DNA of 64,000 bases from Candidatus Latescibacterota bacterium (GTDB lineage: Bacteria; JAAXHH01): NCBI GenBank assembly GCA_022822725.1, contig JAJEAN010000001.1, positions 62,001 through 126,000 of the forward strand, written 5' to 3'. Numbering within the stretch: position 1 is the stretch's first letter; every line of letters starts with the position of its first letter. Positions 1 to 8,080 of the stretch are shown piece after piece. Under the pieces are notes generated by a model. The model was not told where the DNA came from. It did not search any database and saw only the letters and a list, made by a program, of their open reading frames with translations. The position numbers and the translations under genes were made by a program.

Positions 1-870
1 CTTGTCCTGCGCGGGTTCGTAGCCCTTCCAGGCATAGGGGTCGGTGCCGGAGACCGGGACGATGACGCGCCGGTCGGCCGTGGCGGGGCGCTCGCCCTCT
101 TCGATGCCCCAGGGCAGGAGGCTCCACGCGTTGCAGTAGTGGTTTACCAGCACGCGTCGGGTCTGGTCGCTGCGGTTCTTGTAGGACCGGTGCAGGAGGT
201 AGCCGTTGAAGAAAACCAGGGCCCCGGCGCGGACCTCGACCGGCACTTCCACGGACTCGTCGAAACCGTAGCTCTCAGGCGCGAAATCGAATTCGTCGGG
301 GTTCTCGTGCGCGTGCTGGGGGTACAGGTAGCCGTTGCGGTGGGAACCGGGAATGACGTAAAGGCAGCCGTTCTCGATCGTCGCGTCGTCCACGGCGATC
401 CACGCGCCGATCAGGGACCGGTCCCGCGTGGGGATGAAGATCTCGTCCTGGTGCCAGGCCTGGCCCTGGAACCGGGGCGGCTTGATGAAGTACATGGATT
501 GCATGCACTTGACGCTCCCGTCCCAGTAGGGCAGGTGGGCGGCGGTGATCTGGCTCAAAACGCCGCAGATCTTCGGATGGCGCACGTACTTCTCGATCAC
601 CTCGCTGACGAAGTGGGGCTGGTGGATGCACAGGATACGTTGCAGCACGTCGTCGTCGGAATCTTCCGGGCCGGGCGGATCGAGCCCCCTGCAGGGATAC
701 TTGCCCCGGGCCACGTTGACCAGGTCGTCCTTCAATTCCTGGAGTTCGTCGGCGCTCATCAGGTCGGGTATCACGAGATAACCGTTGTCCACGTAGAACT
801 GGATCTGCTCATCGTCCACGATCCGGGGGACTTCGATCGCGGGTTCGGTCTGCTGGGAAAGGTCTGTCAT
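1..870 (-). CDS. Phytanoyl-CoA dioxygenase (PhyH) family protein, 3' end cut by window
   Basis: Translating the minus strand from the ATG at 868-870 gives 290 codons without a stop before the window edge, so the C-terminus is missing. The protein carries the Fe(II)/2-oxoglutarate oxygenase facial triad of the PhyH family: WHQDE (His140, Asp142) and the distal GYLLHRSYKNRSDQTRR segment (His227 plus a downstream Arg that would bind 2-oxoglutarate). IAVDDATIENGCLYVIPGSH between them is the usual PhyH core. The family hydroxylates varied small molecules, and the substrate cannot be read from sequence. A sigma70-like promoter lies about 80 bp upstream, and the gene is divergent from the aldehyde oxidoreductase gene. 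A second, distant PhyH lies at 17908-18729. Confidence 0.9.
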   Translation of the reverse strand, partial: MTDLSQQTEPAIEVPRIVDDEQIQFYVDNGYLVIPDLMSADELQELKDDLVNVARGKYPCRGLDPPGPEDSDDDVLQRILCIHQPHFVSEVIEKYVRHPKICGVLSQITAAHLPYWDGSVKCMQSMYFIKPPRFQGQAWHQDEIFIPTRDRSLIGAWIAVDDATIENGCLYVIPGSHRNGYLYPQHAHENPDEFDFAPESYGFDESVEVPVEVRAGALVFFNGYLLHRSYKNRSDQTRRVLVNHYCNAWSLLPWGIEEGERPATADRRVIVPVSGTDPYAWKGYEPAQDK

Positions 871-958
871 CAATGGCCTCGGCCCCTGGACTGCTCAGGT
901 TCGCATAAAGGTTAATGGTGATGATTTCGCTGGATGAATTCGAGTTGTTCTGACGGTT

Positions 959-988
959 ATTCTACAAGAAGAGAGGGGGGAATGTCAA
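959..988 (-). promoter_or_regulatory. Sigma70-like promoter of the PhyH gene
   Basis: On the minus strand TTGACA (983-988) is followed after 18 bp by TAGAAT (959-964). The predicted transcript starts near 952, about 80 nt before the PhyH start codon. Consensus match only. Confidence 0.65.
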
Positions 989-1110
989 CCGCGCATTGAA
1001 CGGTCGGGGTTATCCCTTGAACGTCCTGCCCGGATGATACCCGTTACTCCGTACGGATTATTGCTGTTTTTGCGCGTATATTCCTTTATATTATGACATT
1101 CCTGTATCAC

Positions 1111-1171
1111 ATACGACGCTGCGCGATGATACGGCGCGCGACGATACGACGCTGCGTGATGATACGGCGCG
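1111..1171. repeat. Two-copy 28-bp direct repeat, period 33
   Basis: 1111-1138 and 1144-1171 are identical except for one base (C at 1124, T at 1157). The repeat lies between the divergent PhyH gene and the aldehyde oxidoreductase gene, ending about 65 bp before the latter's start. It could be a duplicated protein-binding site or one of the short-period repeats common in this window. Confidence 0.8.
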
Positions 1172-1237
1172 GTCCCGTTCAGATTCCAAAGCTATGACGA
1201 TGATAACAGATACCCGTGCAACAGCGAGGGGGATACT

Positions 1238-3175
1238 GTGCTGAAACCCGTAAACGGCACGCCGGGAGACGTGACCGATTATTCCTGCACCCGCATTGAA
1301 TACGACCTGGCTGCCGGCCGCGAAGTCAGCGTCGAGGACCACCGCGTCCAGGACGACATGGACTTCCTGGGAGGCATCGGCCGGTCCTTCAAGATCCTCT
1401 CGGGCTATGACGTGAGCGATCCCTTCGCGCCGGATGCCCCGCTGGTCATCAATACGGGCTGCTTCACCGGCACGCAGTTCATGACCGGGCTGCGTGCGTA
1501 TTTCTCGGGCTACTCTCCGCTGAAACGCACCCGGGCGGGGATGCCTATGCCGGTCTGGTCGGCCATGAGCGGGAGTTTCGGCCGAAAGTTCTCCTATACC
1601 GGCATCGGCGACCTGATTCTCACCGGACGCGCCGCCGTACCCAGCTTCCTGGTGATCAGGCAGACCGACGACGGCCCGGATATTTCCGTGGTCGAAGCCC
1701 CGTCTCACCTGGTCGGCGCACGGGTCCGGGAAAAGATGTTCTACCTGGATGAGCGCTACAACGACGGCGACAAGAACTACCACGCCCATTTCGCCGTGCT
1801 CGGACCGGCCGGTGAAAACTGGGAAACGGTCTGGTACGCTGCCGTGGTGGGGTCGACCCAGGAACAGTTGATGAGCGGGGAAGACAAGTGGCGTTTCGCG
1901 GGCCGGCTCGGCATGGGATCGGTGCTCGGTTCCAAGAACATCCTCGGCATCGTGGCAAGGGCGGAGACGGACTATTACCGCAAGGGCGACGACCGGCTCA
2001 AGGCCATAAACAACGAGATCGGACGAGGTGAGCAGAGCCGGGGATACCGCCATCCCAACAACCGGAACGGATTGGGCGGCACGGGCAAGAACAGCAAGAT
2101 CCTCGACGGGTTCGGCGTGCTGCCCTATCGAAACTTCGAGCCGCCCGGCGAGAACGTGGCCGTCCCGGTCCACCTGGAGACCATGCGGGAATCGGACGAC
2201 TTCATCGTCATCGACAAAAGCTGCTACGGCTGCCAGATTACCTGTCACCAGGACTTCTACGACGTCCCGGAAGGCGGCAAGGACCCCGACTGGCGCAAGG
2301 CGCGGAGGAACCATGGGGAATACCTCGGCCGGTTCGAGTTCGAGCCCATGGAACTGTCCGGCGCCAACCTCGGCATCCTGGACCCCCATGACAACCTGGA
2401 GCTCGCCCGGCTGGATGACGACCTGGGGTTCGATACCATCTCCGCCAACGTCGTAATCTCCTTCCTGATGGACTACAATGCCCGGGGCAACGGTACCGTC
2501 GCGGACGGCGTCACCTTCGGGGACGCGGAAGGCGTGCGCCGGTTGAAGGAAGATATCGCCTACGGCCGCGAGCGCCTCTTCGGCAAGGGCGTCCGGGCGA
2601 TCGCCGAAGAGATCGGGGGCGAGGCCTTCGCCATGCACGCCAAGGGGGTCGAGTTCTCCGCCTACCTGGGACAGACCAATCCGGGCTACCCCTTCGCCGT
2701 GGCGGGCGGCCACATGTCCATGCGCACCTTCCTGCTGTACGTGATGGACCCGGACTGCAAGCCCGATTCGGCGGACTACTGGGTCCGCAACATCACCGAG
2801 GAAGGCTGGAAGATGGTCAACAAGGACCTGCACGGGGGATGCCTGTTCACCATGGCCCCACCGGACCAGGTCAGCGAAGGCATCGAGGCCGTTTTCGGCG
2901 TGCCCTTCTCGGCCGAGCGGGTGCTGGACGCCACCTACCGGGCCCACATCCTGGGTTTCGCCCTCGAGCAGAAGCAGGGGATAACCCCGGACGAATACGA
3001 TCTGCCTTCCGACATCTTCGTTGGCCAGTCCAAGGGCGACCTGCCCGGAGTGCGTTTCCTGACCCGGGAGCTGTTCGAAGAGGTGCGGACCAGGGTGCTG
3101 GAACGCCTGCACCGGGACGTGGAAACCCTCGGCTACGGCGATCACGCGGCGCCAGCGTCCGTCCAGGCGGTTTAG
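1238..3175 (+). CDS. Aldehyde:ferredoxin oxidoreductase (AOR) family, tungsten-pterin enzyme
   Basis: A 645-residue protein, close to the usual AOR length of about 600-650. The family oxidises aldehydes or related substrates using a tungsten bis-pterin and one [4Fe-4S] cluster, with ferredoxin as electron acceptor. The cluster motif is visible as CYGCQITC (Cys329, Cys332, Cys336), and GGCLF (Cys535) is the likely fourth ligand. GRLGMGSVLGSKN fits the N-terminal pterin domain, and LGFDTISANV matches the family DxxGxDTIS segment with Phe in place of Leu. The start is GTG with GAGGGGG 5 bp upstream; no in-frame ATG lies nearby. The sequence is clearly divergent from classical AOR, so the substrate is open. 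No pterin-synthesis genes lie in the window; a ferredoxin is encoded at 53822-54067. Confidence 0.85.
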   Translation: MLKPVNGTPGDVTDYSCTRIEYDLAAGREVSVEDHRVQDDMDFLGGIGRSFKILSGYDVSDPFAPDAPLVINTGCFTGTQFMTGLRAYFSGYSPLKRTRAGMPMPVWSAMSGSFGRKFSYTGIGDLILTGRAAVPSFLVIRQTDDGPDISVVEAPSHLVGARVREKMFYLDERYNDGDKNYHAHFAVLGPAGENWETVWYAAVVGSTQEQLMSGEDKWRFAGRLGMGSVLGSKNILGIVARAETDYYRKGDDRLKAINNEIGRGEQSRGYRHPNNRNGLGGTGKNSKILDGFGVLPYRNFEPPGENVAVPVHLETMRESDDFIVIDKSCYGCQITCHQDFYDVPEGGKDPDWRKARRNHGEYLGRFEFEPMELSGANLGILDPHDNLELARLDDDLGFDTISANVVISFLMDYNARGNGTVADGVTFGDAEGVRRLKEDIAYGRERLFGKGVRAIAEEIGGEAFAMHAKGVEFSAYLGQTNPGYPFAVAGGHMSMRTFLLYVMDPDCKPDSADYWVRNITEEGWKMVNKDLHGGCLFTMAPPDQVSEGIEAVFGVPFSAERVLDATYRAHILGFALEQKQGITPDEYDLPSDIFVGQSKGDLPGVRFLTRELFEEVRTRVLERLHRDVETLGYGDHAAPASVQAV

Positions 3176-3249
3176 CCGACCCAGGCAGGCGACCCAGGCG
3201 GATCGGGCGGGCCGGCAGGCCTGGCGGACCCAGGCGACCCGGGCAACCC
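3176..3249. repeat. Degenerate GACCCAGGC-type repeats between convergent genes
   Basis: The 74 bp between the AOR stop and the convergent glycosidase stop consist almost entirely of degenerate 9-10-bp units around GACCCAGGC/GGCGGACC. CAACCCCT occurs twice next to the glycosidase stop. This is one of many gene-end repeats in the window. Confidence 0.6.
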
Positions 3250-4365
3250 CTACAACCCCTGCCGAAGCGTCCTCAGAAACCGCTCCATGCCGTTGACGGC
3301 GTAGTCCAGGACGTTGGCGTTGTTCGGGAGGCTGCGGTACCAGTCCCGCACGACCCCTTCCGCCGGTTTTCCCGCGAAACCGTAACCGCGATCCGCCGTG
3401 CCCTGTTTGTCCGGTTCCCAAATCCACAGGTAAAGGCCGCCAAAGTACTCTTCCCCTTCCCAGGCCAATCGCAGGGCTTCGTAGCACCGCCGCTGCGCCT
3501 CCAGGTTCAGCGGGTTATTCGATACGTAATTCCAGGGGTGGCCCGCAACGCCATCCTGGCTCATGTAGCCGACCTCCGTGAACACCAGGGGCTTGTCCCA
3601 CCGGGCCCGCCACCGCATCAGCCGGTCCTTTATCGGTCCCCAGCCGGAGACCAGTTCCTCCACGGTGGGATCCTCTGATTCCGATAACTCATAGTAGGCC
3701 GAGATGCTCAGGTAGTCGAGCTTATCCCAGAAGGCGACCTGGTCATACCGGTCCCAGTTGGCCGAATAGGTGAGTTGTCCGGGAAAGATTCCCCGCACTT
3801 CGGCGATGGTCTCGCGCCACTGCCCGGTATAGCCTTCGGACGATACGAGTTCGGTCCCCACGCTCAGGTACTCCACGTCCGTTTCCGCTGCCAGCTGTGC
3901 GTAATGCCGGAGGAATCCGCGGTAGCTTTCGAACCACGCGTCCCAGTTGAGGGGAGCGATGGTCCCGCGCCATTCCGCCTTCCGGGGTTGATCAATGTTG
4001 ACGATGGGCGTCAGCAGGACTTTCAACCCCAGCCGGTGTCCGTAATCGATGACCTCGCGCACCACGCGATCGTGCTGTTCGGGCGTGGCGCCGTCCGACG
4101 GCCGGGAAAAATGGGTAACGGAACGTACGGAGTCCTGCAGGAAGAAAACGGGGACGGAAAGGTGGGACGCGCCCAGGGCGGCGATCTCGTCCAGGGAGGA
4201 CTTGTAATAGGACATCCCTTCAGAGGCCCTGAAAACCCCCAGCGTGACCCCCTTCTGCATCACGGGCCGGATGGCCGTGCGTCCCGACCAGAGAATGGTC
4301 AGGTCGAAAAGCAGCAGGCTGGTGGCGAGGAGCAGGCCCAGTAAGGGGAGGACGAGACGGCGCAT
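3250..4365 (-). CDS. GH113-like glycoside hydrolase, membrane-anchored or secreted
   Basis: A 371-residue protein with an N-terminal hydrophobic segment after MRR (residues 4-27), which looks like a signal anchor or signal peptide. The rest fits the TIM-barrel of GH113 (beta-mannanase-like) proteins. LSVGTEL (Glu172) is the candidate acid/base and VFTEVGY (Glu264) the candidate nucleophile, and LYLWIW near the end is also typical. The start is the ATG at 4363-4365, one base after the kptA stop, which favours this start over one 13 codons upstream and implies translational coupling. The substrate is uncertain: a beta-mannan-like glycan is possible, and many GH113-like proteins are uncharacterised. 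Confidence 0.72.
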   Translation of the reverse strand: MRRLVLPLLGLLLATSLLLFDLTILWSGRTAIRPVMQKGVTLGVFRASEGMSYYKSSLDEIAALGASHLSVPVFFLQDSVRSVTHFSRPSDGATPEQHDRVVREVIDYGHRLGLKVLLTPIVNIDQPRKAEWRGTIAPLNWDAWFESYRGFLRHYAQLAAETDVEYLSVGTELVSSEGYTGQWRETIAEVRGIFPGQLTYSANWDRYDQVAFWDKLDYLSISAYYELSESEDPTVEELVSGWGPIKDRLMRWRARWDKPLVFTEVGYMSQDGVAGHPWNYVSNNPLNLEAQRRCYEALRLAWEGEEYFGGLYLWIWEPDKQGTADRGYGFAGKPAEGVVRDWYRSLPNNANVLDYAVNGMERFLRTLRQGL

Positions 4366-4366
4366 G

Positions 4367-4969
4367 CTATCTGCGCGGAGGGGCCTTCCGCTTCCGCCGG
4401 CCAAACTCGGCGGGAGGAGGCGGGGCCTCCTTCAGGACATCGATGAACTCGGAGGGCACACCCGTCGTAAGAATGACCGGAGAGCGATCGTAGAAGTCAA
4501 CGCCTCCCTCAGTGGCCTCCCGGGCCTTGATGCGAAAAACGACCGGCGTCTCCGTCTGGTTCCGGGCGACCTGCTCTGCGATCTCTTCGGAGAGGGACAG
4601 GTGGACGTACTGCCGGTCGCTGGGCTGCAGGCCGCCGTTGGTGACCACCGAAGCTCTTGAAGGTACCGTCGCGTAGTAGAGAAACTCAGGGGGTTCTATG
4701 GGGGCCAACCCCAGGTCGACAGGAAAACTGTGTCCGTAGCGCGCGCGGATGCGGTCCTCTTCCACCTCGAACCTTCTCTTCTCGGCGCCGTCGGCGATCT
4801 CCAGGATTTCATCCCGTGTCAAATCGTCGAACTTCTCCTGGGCGGCTTCGACAATGTCGTCGATCCGCGCGTATCCCCGGTCGTCGAGGACGATGGAGAA
4901 TCTCTCGGGCTTGTGACGGAGTATCAGGGAGAGGAGCTTGGACAGTCTTTCGCGTCTTCTGGGATCCAT
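4367..4969 (-). CDS. kptA: RNA 2'-phosphotransferase, Tpt1/KptA family
   Basis: A 200-residue protein of normal KptA length. The family moves an internal RNA 2'-phosphate to NAD+, giving ADP-ribose 1'',2''-cyclic phosphate; its role in bacteria is unclear. The N-terminal winged-helix part begins LSKLLSLILRHKPE with the catalytic Arg-His pair. IRARYGHS and the C-terminal GLQPSDRQYVHLS (NAD-binding Arg and His) are conserved. The usual LYHGT is LYYAT here, so one normally conserved His is Tyr. The gene has its own consensus promoter, a palindrome over the predicted transcription start, and runs straight into a GH113-like gene. A proline/basic tail (about residues 182-200) looks disordered. Confidence 0.88.
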   Translation of the reverse strand: MDPRRRERLSKLLSLILRHKPERFSIVLDDRGYARIDDIVEAAQEKFDDLTRDEILEIADGAEKRRFEVEEDRIRARYGHSFPVDLGLAPIEPPEFLYYATVPSRASVVTNGGLQPSDRQYVHLSLSEEIAEQVARNQTETPVVFRIKAREATEGGVDFYDRSPVILTTGVPSEFIDVLKEAPPPPAEFGRRKRKAPPRR

Positions 4970-5005
4970 TGGAAGTGTCTTTCCTGTGGCTGGCCTGTGC
5001 GGTGT

Positions 5006-5035
5006 GTAGGTTCAAACTGTGGATTTGGAACCTAC
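5006..5035. promoter_or_regulatory. Perfect 8-bp inverted repeat over the kptA transcription start
   Basis: GTAGGTTC (5006-5013) pairs with GAACCTAC (5028-5035). The arms extend three more pairs (AAA/TTT) if one G bulges. It overlaps the predicted transcription start (about 5031), so it could be an operator or a hairpin at the 5' end of the kptA mRNA. Confidence 0.6.
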
Positions 5036-5037
5036 CG

Positions 5038-5066
5038 AGTATATGGCGGGCTTTCCGTACTGTCAA
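5038..5066 (-). promoter_or_regulatory. Sigma70-like promoter of the kptA-GH113 operon
   Basis: On the minus strand TTGACA (5061-5066), 17 bp, TATACT (5038-5043). Both hexamers and the spacing are near ideal. The predicted start is about 60 nt before the kptA ATG. Confidence 0.78.
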
Positions 5067-5207
5067 GATCATTCCCGGCCGGCCGAACCAGGGCGGATTC
5101 GGGGTCGACCCGGCCGGCCGTAATGCACCGGCCGTTGTGCGTCGGCCGTGCGGCGGGCGCCTGTCGTGTGGCGGGTGCCGGTCCCGTGGCGCACACCGGC
5201 CGCAGCC

Positions 5208-6002
5208 TCAGTTCATTTCCATGCCGCCGTCGACATTGATTGCCTGGCCGGTGATCAGCGTGTTCTCGTCGGAGGCGACGAACACGGCCGCGGCCGCGAT
5301 TTCTTCGGGTTCGGATACCCTTTTGAGGGGGATCTTCTCCACGAGCCGGGCGCGGGCCGTTCCCCGTTCGTAGCCGAACAGGCGGGCGCGGTCCTCGTCG
5401 ATATGATCCCACATGGGCGTGGCCACGACGCCAGGGCACAGCGCGTTGACCAGGATCCCGCGTTCGGCAAGGGCGAGCGCCGCGGACTGCGTGATGCTGA
5501 TGATGGCCATCTTGCTGGCGGCGTACACGCTGGAGTCGGCCCGCCCGTGACGGCCCGAGATGGAGGACATGTTGATGATGCGGCCGCCCCCACCCTGCCG
5601 GATCATCTGGCGCGCCCCGGCCTGCATGCAGAAGTACGCCCCCTTCAGGTTGAGGTCCATGACCTGGTTCCATTCCGTTTCGGTGACGTCGAGGAAAGGC
5701 TTGATCTCGACGCGTCCCGCGTTGTTGACCAGGATGTCCAGCCTGTCCAGGAACGAGACGGCTTCTTCGATCATGGGTTCTATGCGGTCGGTCCGGGTCA
5801 GGTCGGCCGCCAGCGCCACCGCTTCGCCCCCTCCGTCCCGAATCAGTCCGGCCGTCGCTTCAGCGCTTTCCCGGTCGATGTCCACCGCGGCGACCCGGGC
5901 GCCTTCCTGTGCGAACCGCACGGCCATGGCCTGGCCGATCCCGCGGCCCGCACCGGTAACGATCGCTCCCTTGTCCGCCAGGCGGCACTCCGACTTACTC
6001 AC
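5208..6002 (-). CDS. SDR-family NAD(P)-dependent oxidoreductase, polyol-dehydrogenase-like
   Basis: A 264-residue classical short-chain dehydrogenase. TGAGRGIG (residues about 16-23) is the cofactor-binding loop, VDID after the second strand suggests NAD(H) preference, NNAG lies near residue 92, and Ser...YAASK is the catalytic centre. PGVVATPMWDHID followed by an inserted helix resembles sorbitol/meso-polyol dehydrogenases of this family, so a sugar-alcohol substrate is a reasonable guess only. VDGGMEMN is the usual C-terminus. The gene is followed by GC-rich sequence with repeated CGGCCG motifs. A 19-bp tandem repeat separates it from the upstream Gfo/Idh gene; co-transcription is possible but unproven. 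Confidence 0.88.
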   Translation of the reverse strand: MSKSECRLADKGAIVTGAGRGIGQAMAVRFAQEGARVAAVDIDRESAEATAGLIRDGGGEAVALAADLTRTDRIEPMIEEAVSFLDRLDILVNNAGRVEIKPFLDVTETEWNQVMDLNLKGAYFCMQAGARQMIRQGGGGRIINMSSISGRHGRADSSVYAASKMAIISITQSAALALAERGILVNALCPGVVATPMWDHIDEDRARLFGYERGTARARLVEKIPLKRVSEPEEIAAAAVFVASDENTLITGQAINVDGGMEMN

Positions 6003-6059
6003 GTTCGATCACCTGTTTCTCCCATCATACTTGTGCTTGATCCTGACCTATGATTAAAT

Positions 6060-6154
6060 GGCCGACTGTCGTTCATCTGGCCGACTGTCGTTCAGCAGGC
6101 CGACCATCGTTCAGCAGGCCGACCATCGTTCAACAGGCCGACCGCCTTTCTACC
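6060..6154. repeat. Five 19-bp tandem repeats at the 3' end of a Gfo/Idh gene
   Basis: Units beginning GGCCGAC start at 6060, 6079, 6098, 6117 and 6136. The first four are near-identical and the fifth is diverged. The fifth unit contains the stop codon of the Gfo/Idh gene (6150-6152), as if the gene's 3' end had been amplified downstream. The array fills most of the gap to the SDR gene. Confidence 0.85.
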
Positions 6155-7133
6155 CTTCGACCCGAACCGGCCGTCCTTCCGCTACCGACTTGTAAGCCGC
6201 CTCGCTGACCTGGGAAACGGCGAGCGCGAAGTGGGGAAGTTCGTAGCCCCGTCCTCCGTTGCGAATCATGCGGAAGAACGCGGCGTCCGGCGTGTCCTCC
6301 CGGATCCTGGCCGGGACCTTCAACGGCTCGTCGTTCAACAGGACCGATTTGACGTGCCACTGGTGCAGGTGAAAGACCAGGCTGCCCTTGCTGCCGTGGA
6401 TCGCGATGCGTTCGTCATGCCGGGATGCGTTGCCGAAGGTGTTCAGCGTTCCGTAGGCGCCTTCCTCGAACCGCACGGCGACCACCATGTTGATATCCAC
6501 CTCTTTGTCCACCCGGTCCAGGAACGCACTCACCTCGAGGGGCTTCAGATCCGTGATCCACAGCGTGGAGGCCACGAGATGGCTGCCCGTGTCCAGGAAC
6601 ATGCCGCCGCCGGAGAGGACCGGATCGAGCCTCCACCCCTGCACGCCGCCCCAGTTCTGCGTGACATAGGCCACCACGCCGCGCACCTCGCCGATGGCGC
6701 CTTCTCGGATCAGCTCCCGGGCGTAGACATGCGGGGCCATGAAGTTCCGCTGGTAGCTGACCAGGAGTATCCGGTCCCGCGCTGCCGCCTTTTCGATCAG
6801 GGCGCGCGTATGGCCGGATGAAATGGTGAGGGGCTTCTCGACGAGGGCGTGCAGGTTGCGGTCGAGGACGTAATCCACCTGCTCGTAGTGCATGGCGTGG
6901 GGAGAACTGACCATCACTGCGTCGAGACGGTGACTTTCGATCATTTCCCTGTAATCGGTATGGAAGGGCACCTCGCCGCCCCACCGGTCCATCAGTGCCG
7001 ATGCCGCATCCTCCGAAGTATCCGCGACCGCGGCAATGTCCACCGCCCCGTCGTCCTTGATGCGCGGCACGTGGGCGCCCCGCATGTTGCCGCCGCAACC
7101 GATCAGACCGATTTTCAAACGCTTTCGAGCCAT
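6150..7133 (-). CDS. Gfo/Idh/MocA family oxidoreductase
   Basis: A 327-residue protein starting at the ATG at 7131-7133; GGAGTG lies 8 bp upstream, and the sequence before this ATG does not resemble the family. IGLIGCGGNMRG (residues about 7-18) is the Rossmann nucleotide-binding loop. LVEKPLTIS contains the EKP motif with the lysine typical of glucose-fructose oxidoreductase/inositol dehydrogenase relatives, and LDTGSH supplies the active-site Asp and His. The family oxidises or reduces sugars, inositols and related compounds with NAD(P); the substrate is not determinable. The gene stops inside a 19-bp tandem repeat. It is the first of three members in the window (also 22682-23773 and 25058-26101). 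Confidence 0.9.
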   Translation of the reverse strand: MARKRLKIGLIGCGGNMRGAHVPRIKDDGAVDIAAVADTSEDAASALMDRWGGEVPFHTDYREMIESHRLDAVMVSSPHAMHYEQVDYVLDRNLHALVEKPLTISSGHTRALIEKAAARDRILLVSYQRNFMAPHVYARELIREGAIGEVRGVVAYVTQNWGGVQGWRLDPVLSGGGMFLDTGSHLVASTLWITDLKPLEVSAFLDRVDKEVDINMVVAVRFEEGAYGTLNTFGNASRHDERIAIHGSKGSLVFHLHQWHVKSVLLNDEPLKVPARIREDTPDAAFFRMIRNGGRGYELPHFALAVSQVSEAAYKSVAEGRPVRVEG

Positions 7134-7200
7134 AAAGTAAGCACTCCATGTTGTCCAGAAAAACCTGATATCGACTGGAAAGAATCCCGGATCGGCAATC

Positions 7201-7494
7201 CTACGATGCCTGGTCGCGTACCGCCTGTACTTTCGCCTTCTTTTCCTCTTCCAGCCGTTCCCGTTCCTGTGCAAGCTGCTCCTGCAGGGCGTGTACCTGC
7301 TGCTGAAACTCGGGTCCCGTCGCCTGGGCCGCGAGTTGCCTGATCTTCGACTCGGTCATGATCTCCTGTTCCGCGATCTTGGCCTGGTATTCCTTTTCCA
7401 GGTCGCCGATCGCCGAACGCTGCTCGTCCGTCAACCTGCCGGCCTCCTGCGTCCCGGCGGTCTTCTCCATGGCGATTTCCAATGCGCTCTTCAT
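7201..7494 (-). CDS. Small charged coiled-coil protein, function unknown
   Basis: A 97-residue protein from the ATG at 7492-7494 (MKSALEIAMEKTAG), with AGGTCC about 6 bp upstream. A short amphipathic N-terminus is followed by a long Glu/Lys/Gln-rich helix (about residues 20-95, heptads around EYQAKIAEQEI and LQEQLAQERERLEEE) likely to form a coiled coil. There is no signal peptide, no cysteine and no recognised domain. It sits 36 bp after a YdjM-like gene and 67 bp before a Gfo/Idh gene, so it is probably the last or next-to-last gene of the dtd-maf operon. Length, orientation and lack of a better reading on the opposite strand support a real gene. Confidence 0.7.
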   Translation of the reverse strand: MKSALEIAMEKTAGTQEAGRLTDEQRSAIGDLEKEYQAKIAEQEIMTESKIRQLAAQATGPEFQQQVHALQEQLAQERERLEEEKKAKVQAVRDQAS

Positions 7495-7530
7495 AGGACC
7501 TCCGATTTGATGTTTAACCGCCCGGGCCAC

Positions 7531-8049
7531 CTATTTCGCGCCAAGCAGCCGGCGAAACCGTCTGGCGGTTTCATCGATGTAGCCGTCGAGTATCAAGTGG
7601 CTGGCATAGGCCGATACCGACACGACGTAGCAGACGATCGGAAAGGACTCGACGGTCTGTCTCAGATACATGGGGACGAGCAGGAAGAGCGCCGGCACCA
7701 GCAGCATGGCGAGCCAGGTGTGGGTCCACCCCCGGTGCTTGCCGAGTAAGGGAAGCATCGCGCCGAGACCCAGCAGGGCCGCGGTCCTGTAGTCCCCGAT
7801 CAAGATAAACCATATATCGAGCAGAATCAATAAACGGTAGAACAGACGCTGCGATTTGCTCTCGGTGTCCACGTCCGGGAAACAGGCCGACAACATCCCG
7901 ATGGCGATCAGCAGCAACACTTTCGGCCAAACGTCGAGGGTCCGGTAGGCGTCGAGACTTTCCGTCCACCAGAGGCCGGCAACGCAAAGCGCGCCCGACA
8001 GCAGGATGGCGGAGAAACCGCCCCAAAGATGTCCACGGAAATCGGCCAT
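7531..8049 (-). CDS. YdjM/DUF457-type membrane-bound metal-dependent hydrolase
   Basis: A 172-residue integral membrane protein with about four hydrophobic segments. It has the family's polar motifs in order: an N-terminal His (FRGHLWGG), FPDVDTESKSQR, KHRGWTHTWL and SHLILDGYID. These histidines and aspartates are thought to form a metal site, and the family is annotated as putative metal-dependent hydrolases such as YdjM. The physiological reaction is unknown. It follows maf by 31 bp, so it is probably part of the dtd-maf transcript. Confidence 0.8.
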   Translation of the reverse strand: MADFRGHLWGGFSAILLSGALCVAGLWWTESLDAYRTLDVWPKVLLLIAIGMLSACFPDVDTESKSQRLFYRLLILLDIWFILIGDYRTAALLGLGAMLPLLGKHRGWTHTWLAMLLVPALFLLVPMYLRQTVESFPIVCYVVSVSAYASHLILDGYIDETARRFRRLLGAK

Positions 8050-8080
8050 GGGTCCTTATTCCGTTGAACGTGCGGCGACG

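Noticed and set aside
139-915. Long plus-strand reading frame over the first gene
   Set aside because: It is antisense to the PhyH gene, whose HxD and distal His motifs are clear on the minus strand; long antisense frames are expected at this GC content.
1091-3487. 798-codon minus-strand frame
   Set aside because: Antisense to the AOR gene with its CxxCxxxC motif; the translation has no domain-like pattern.
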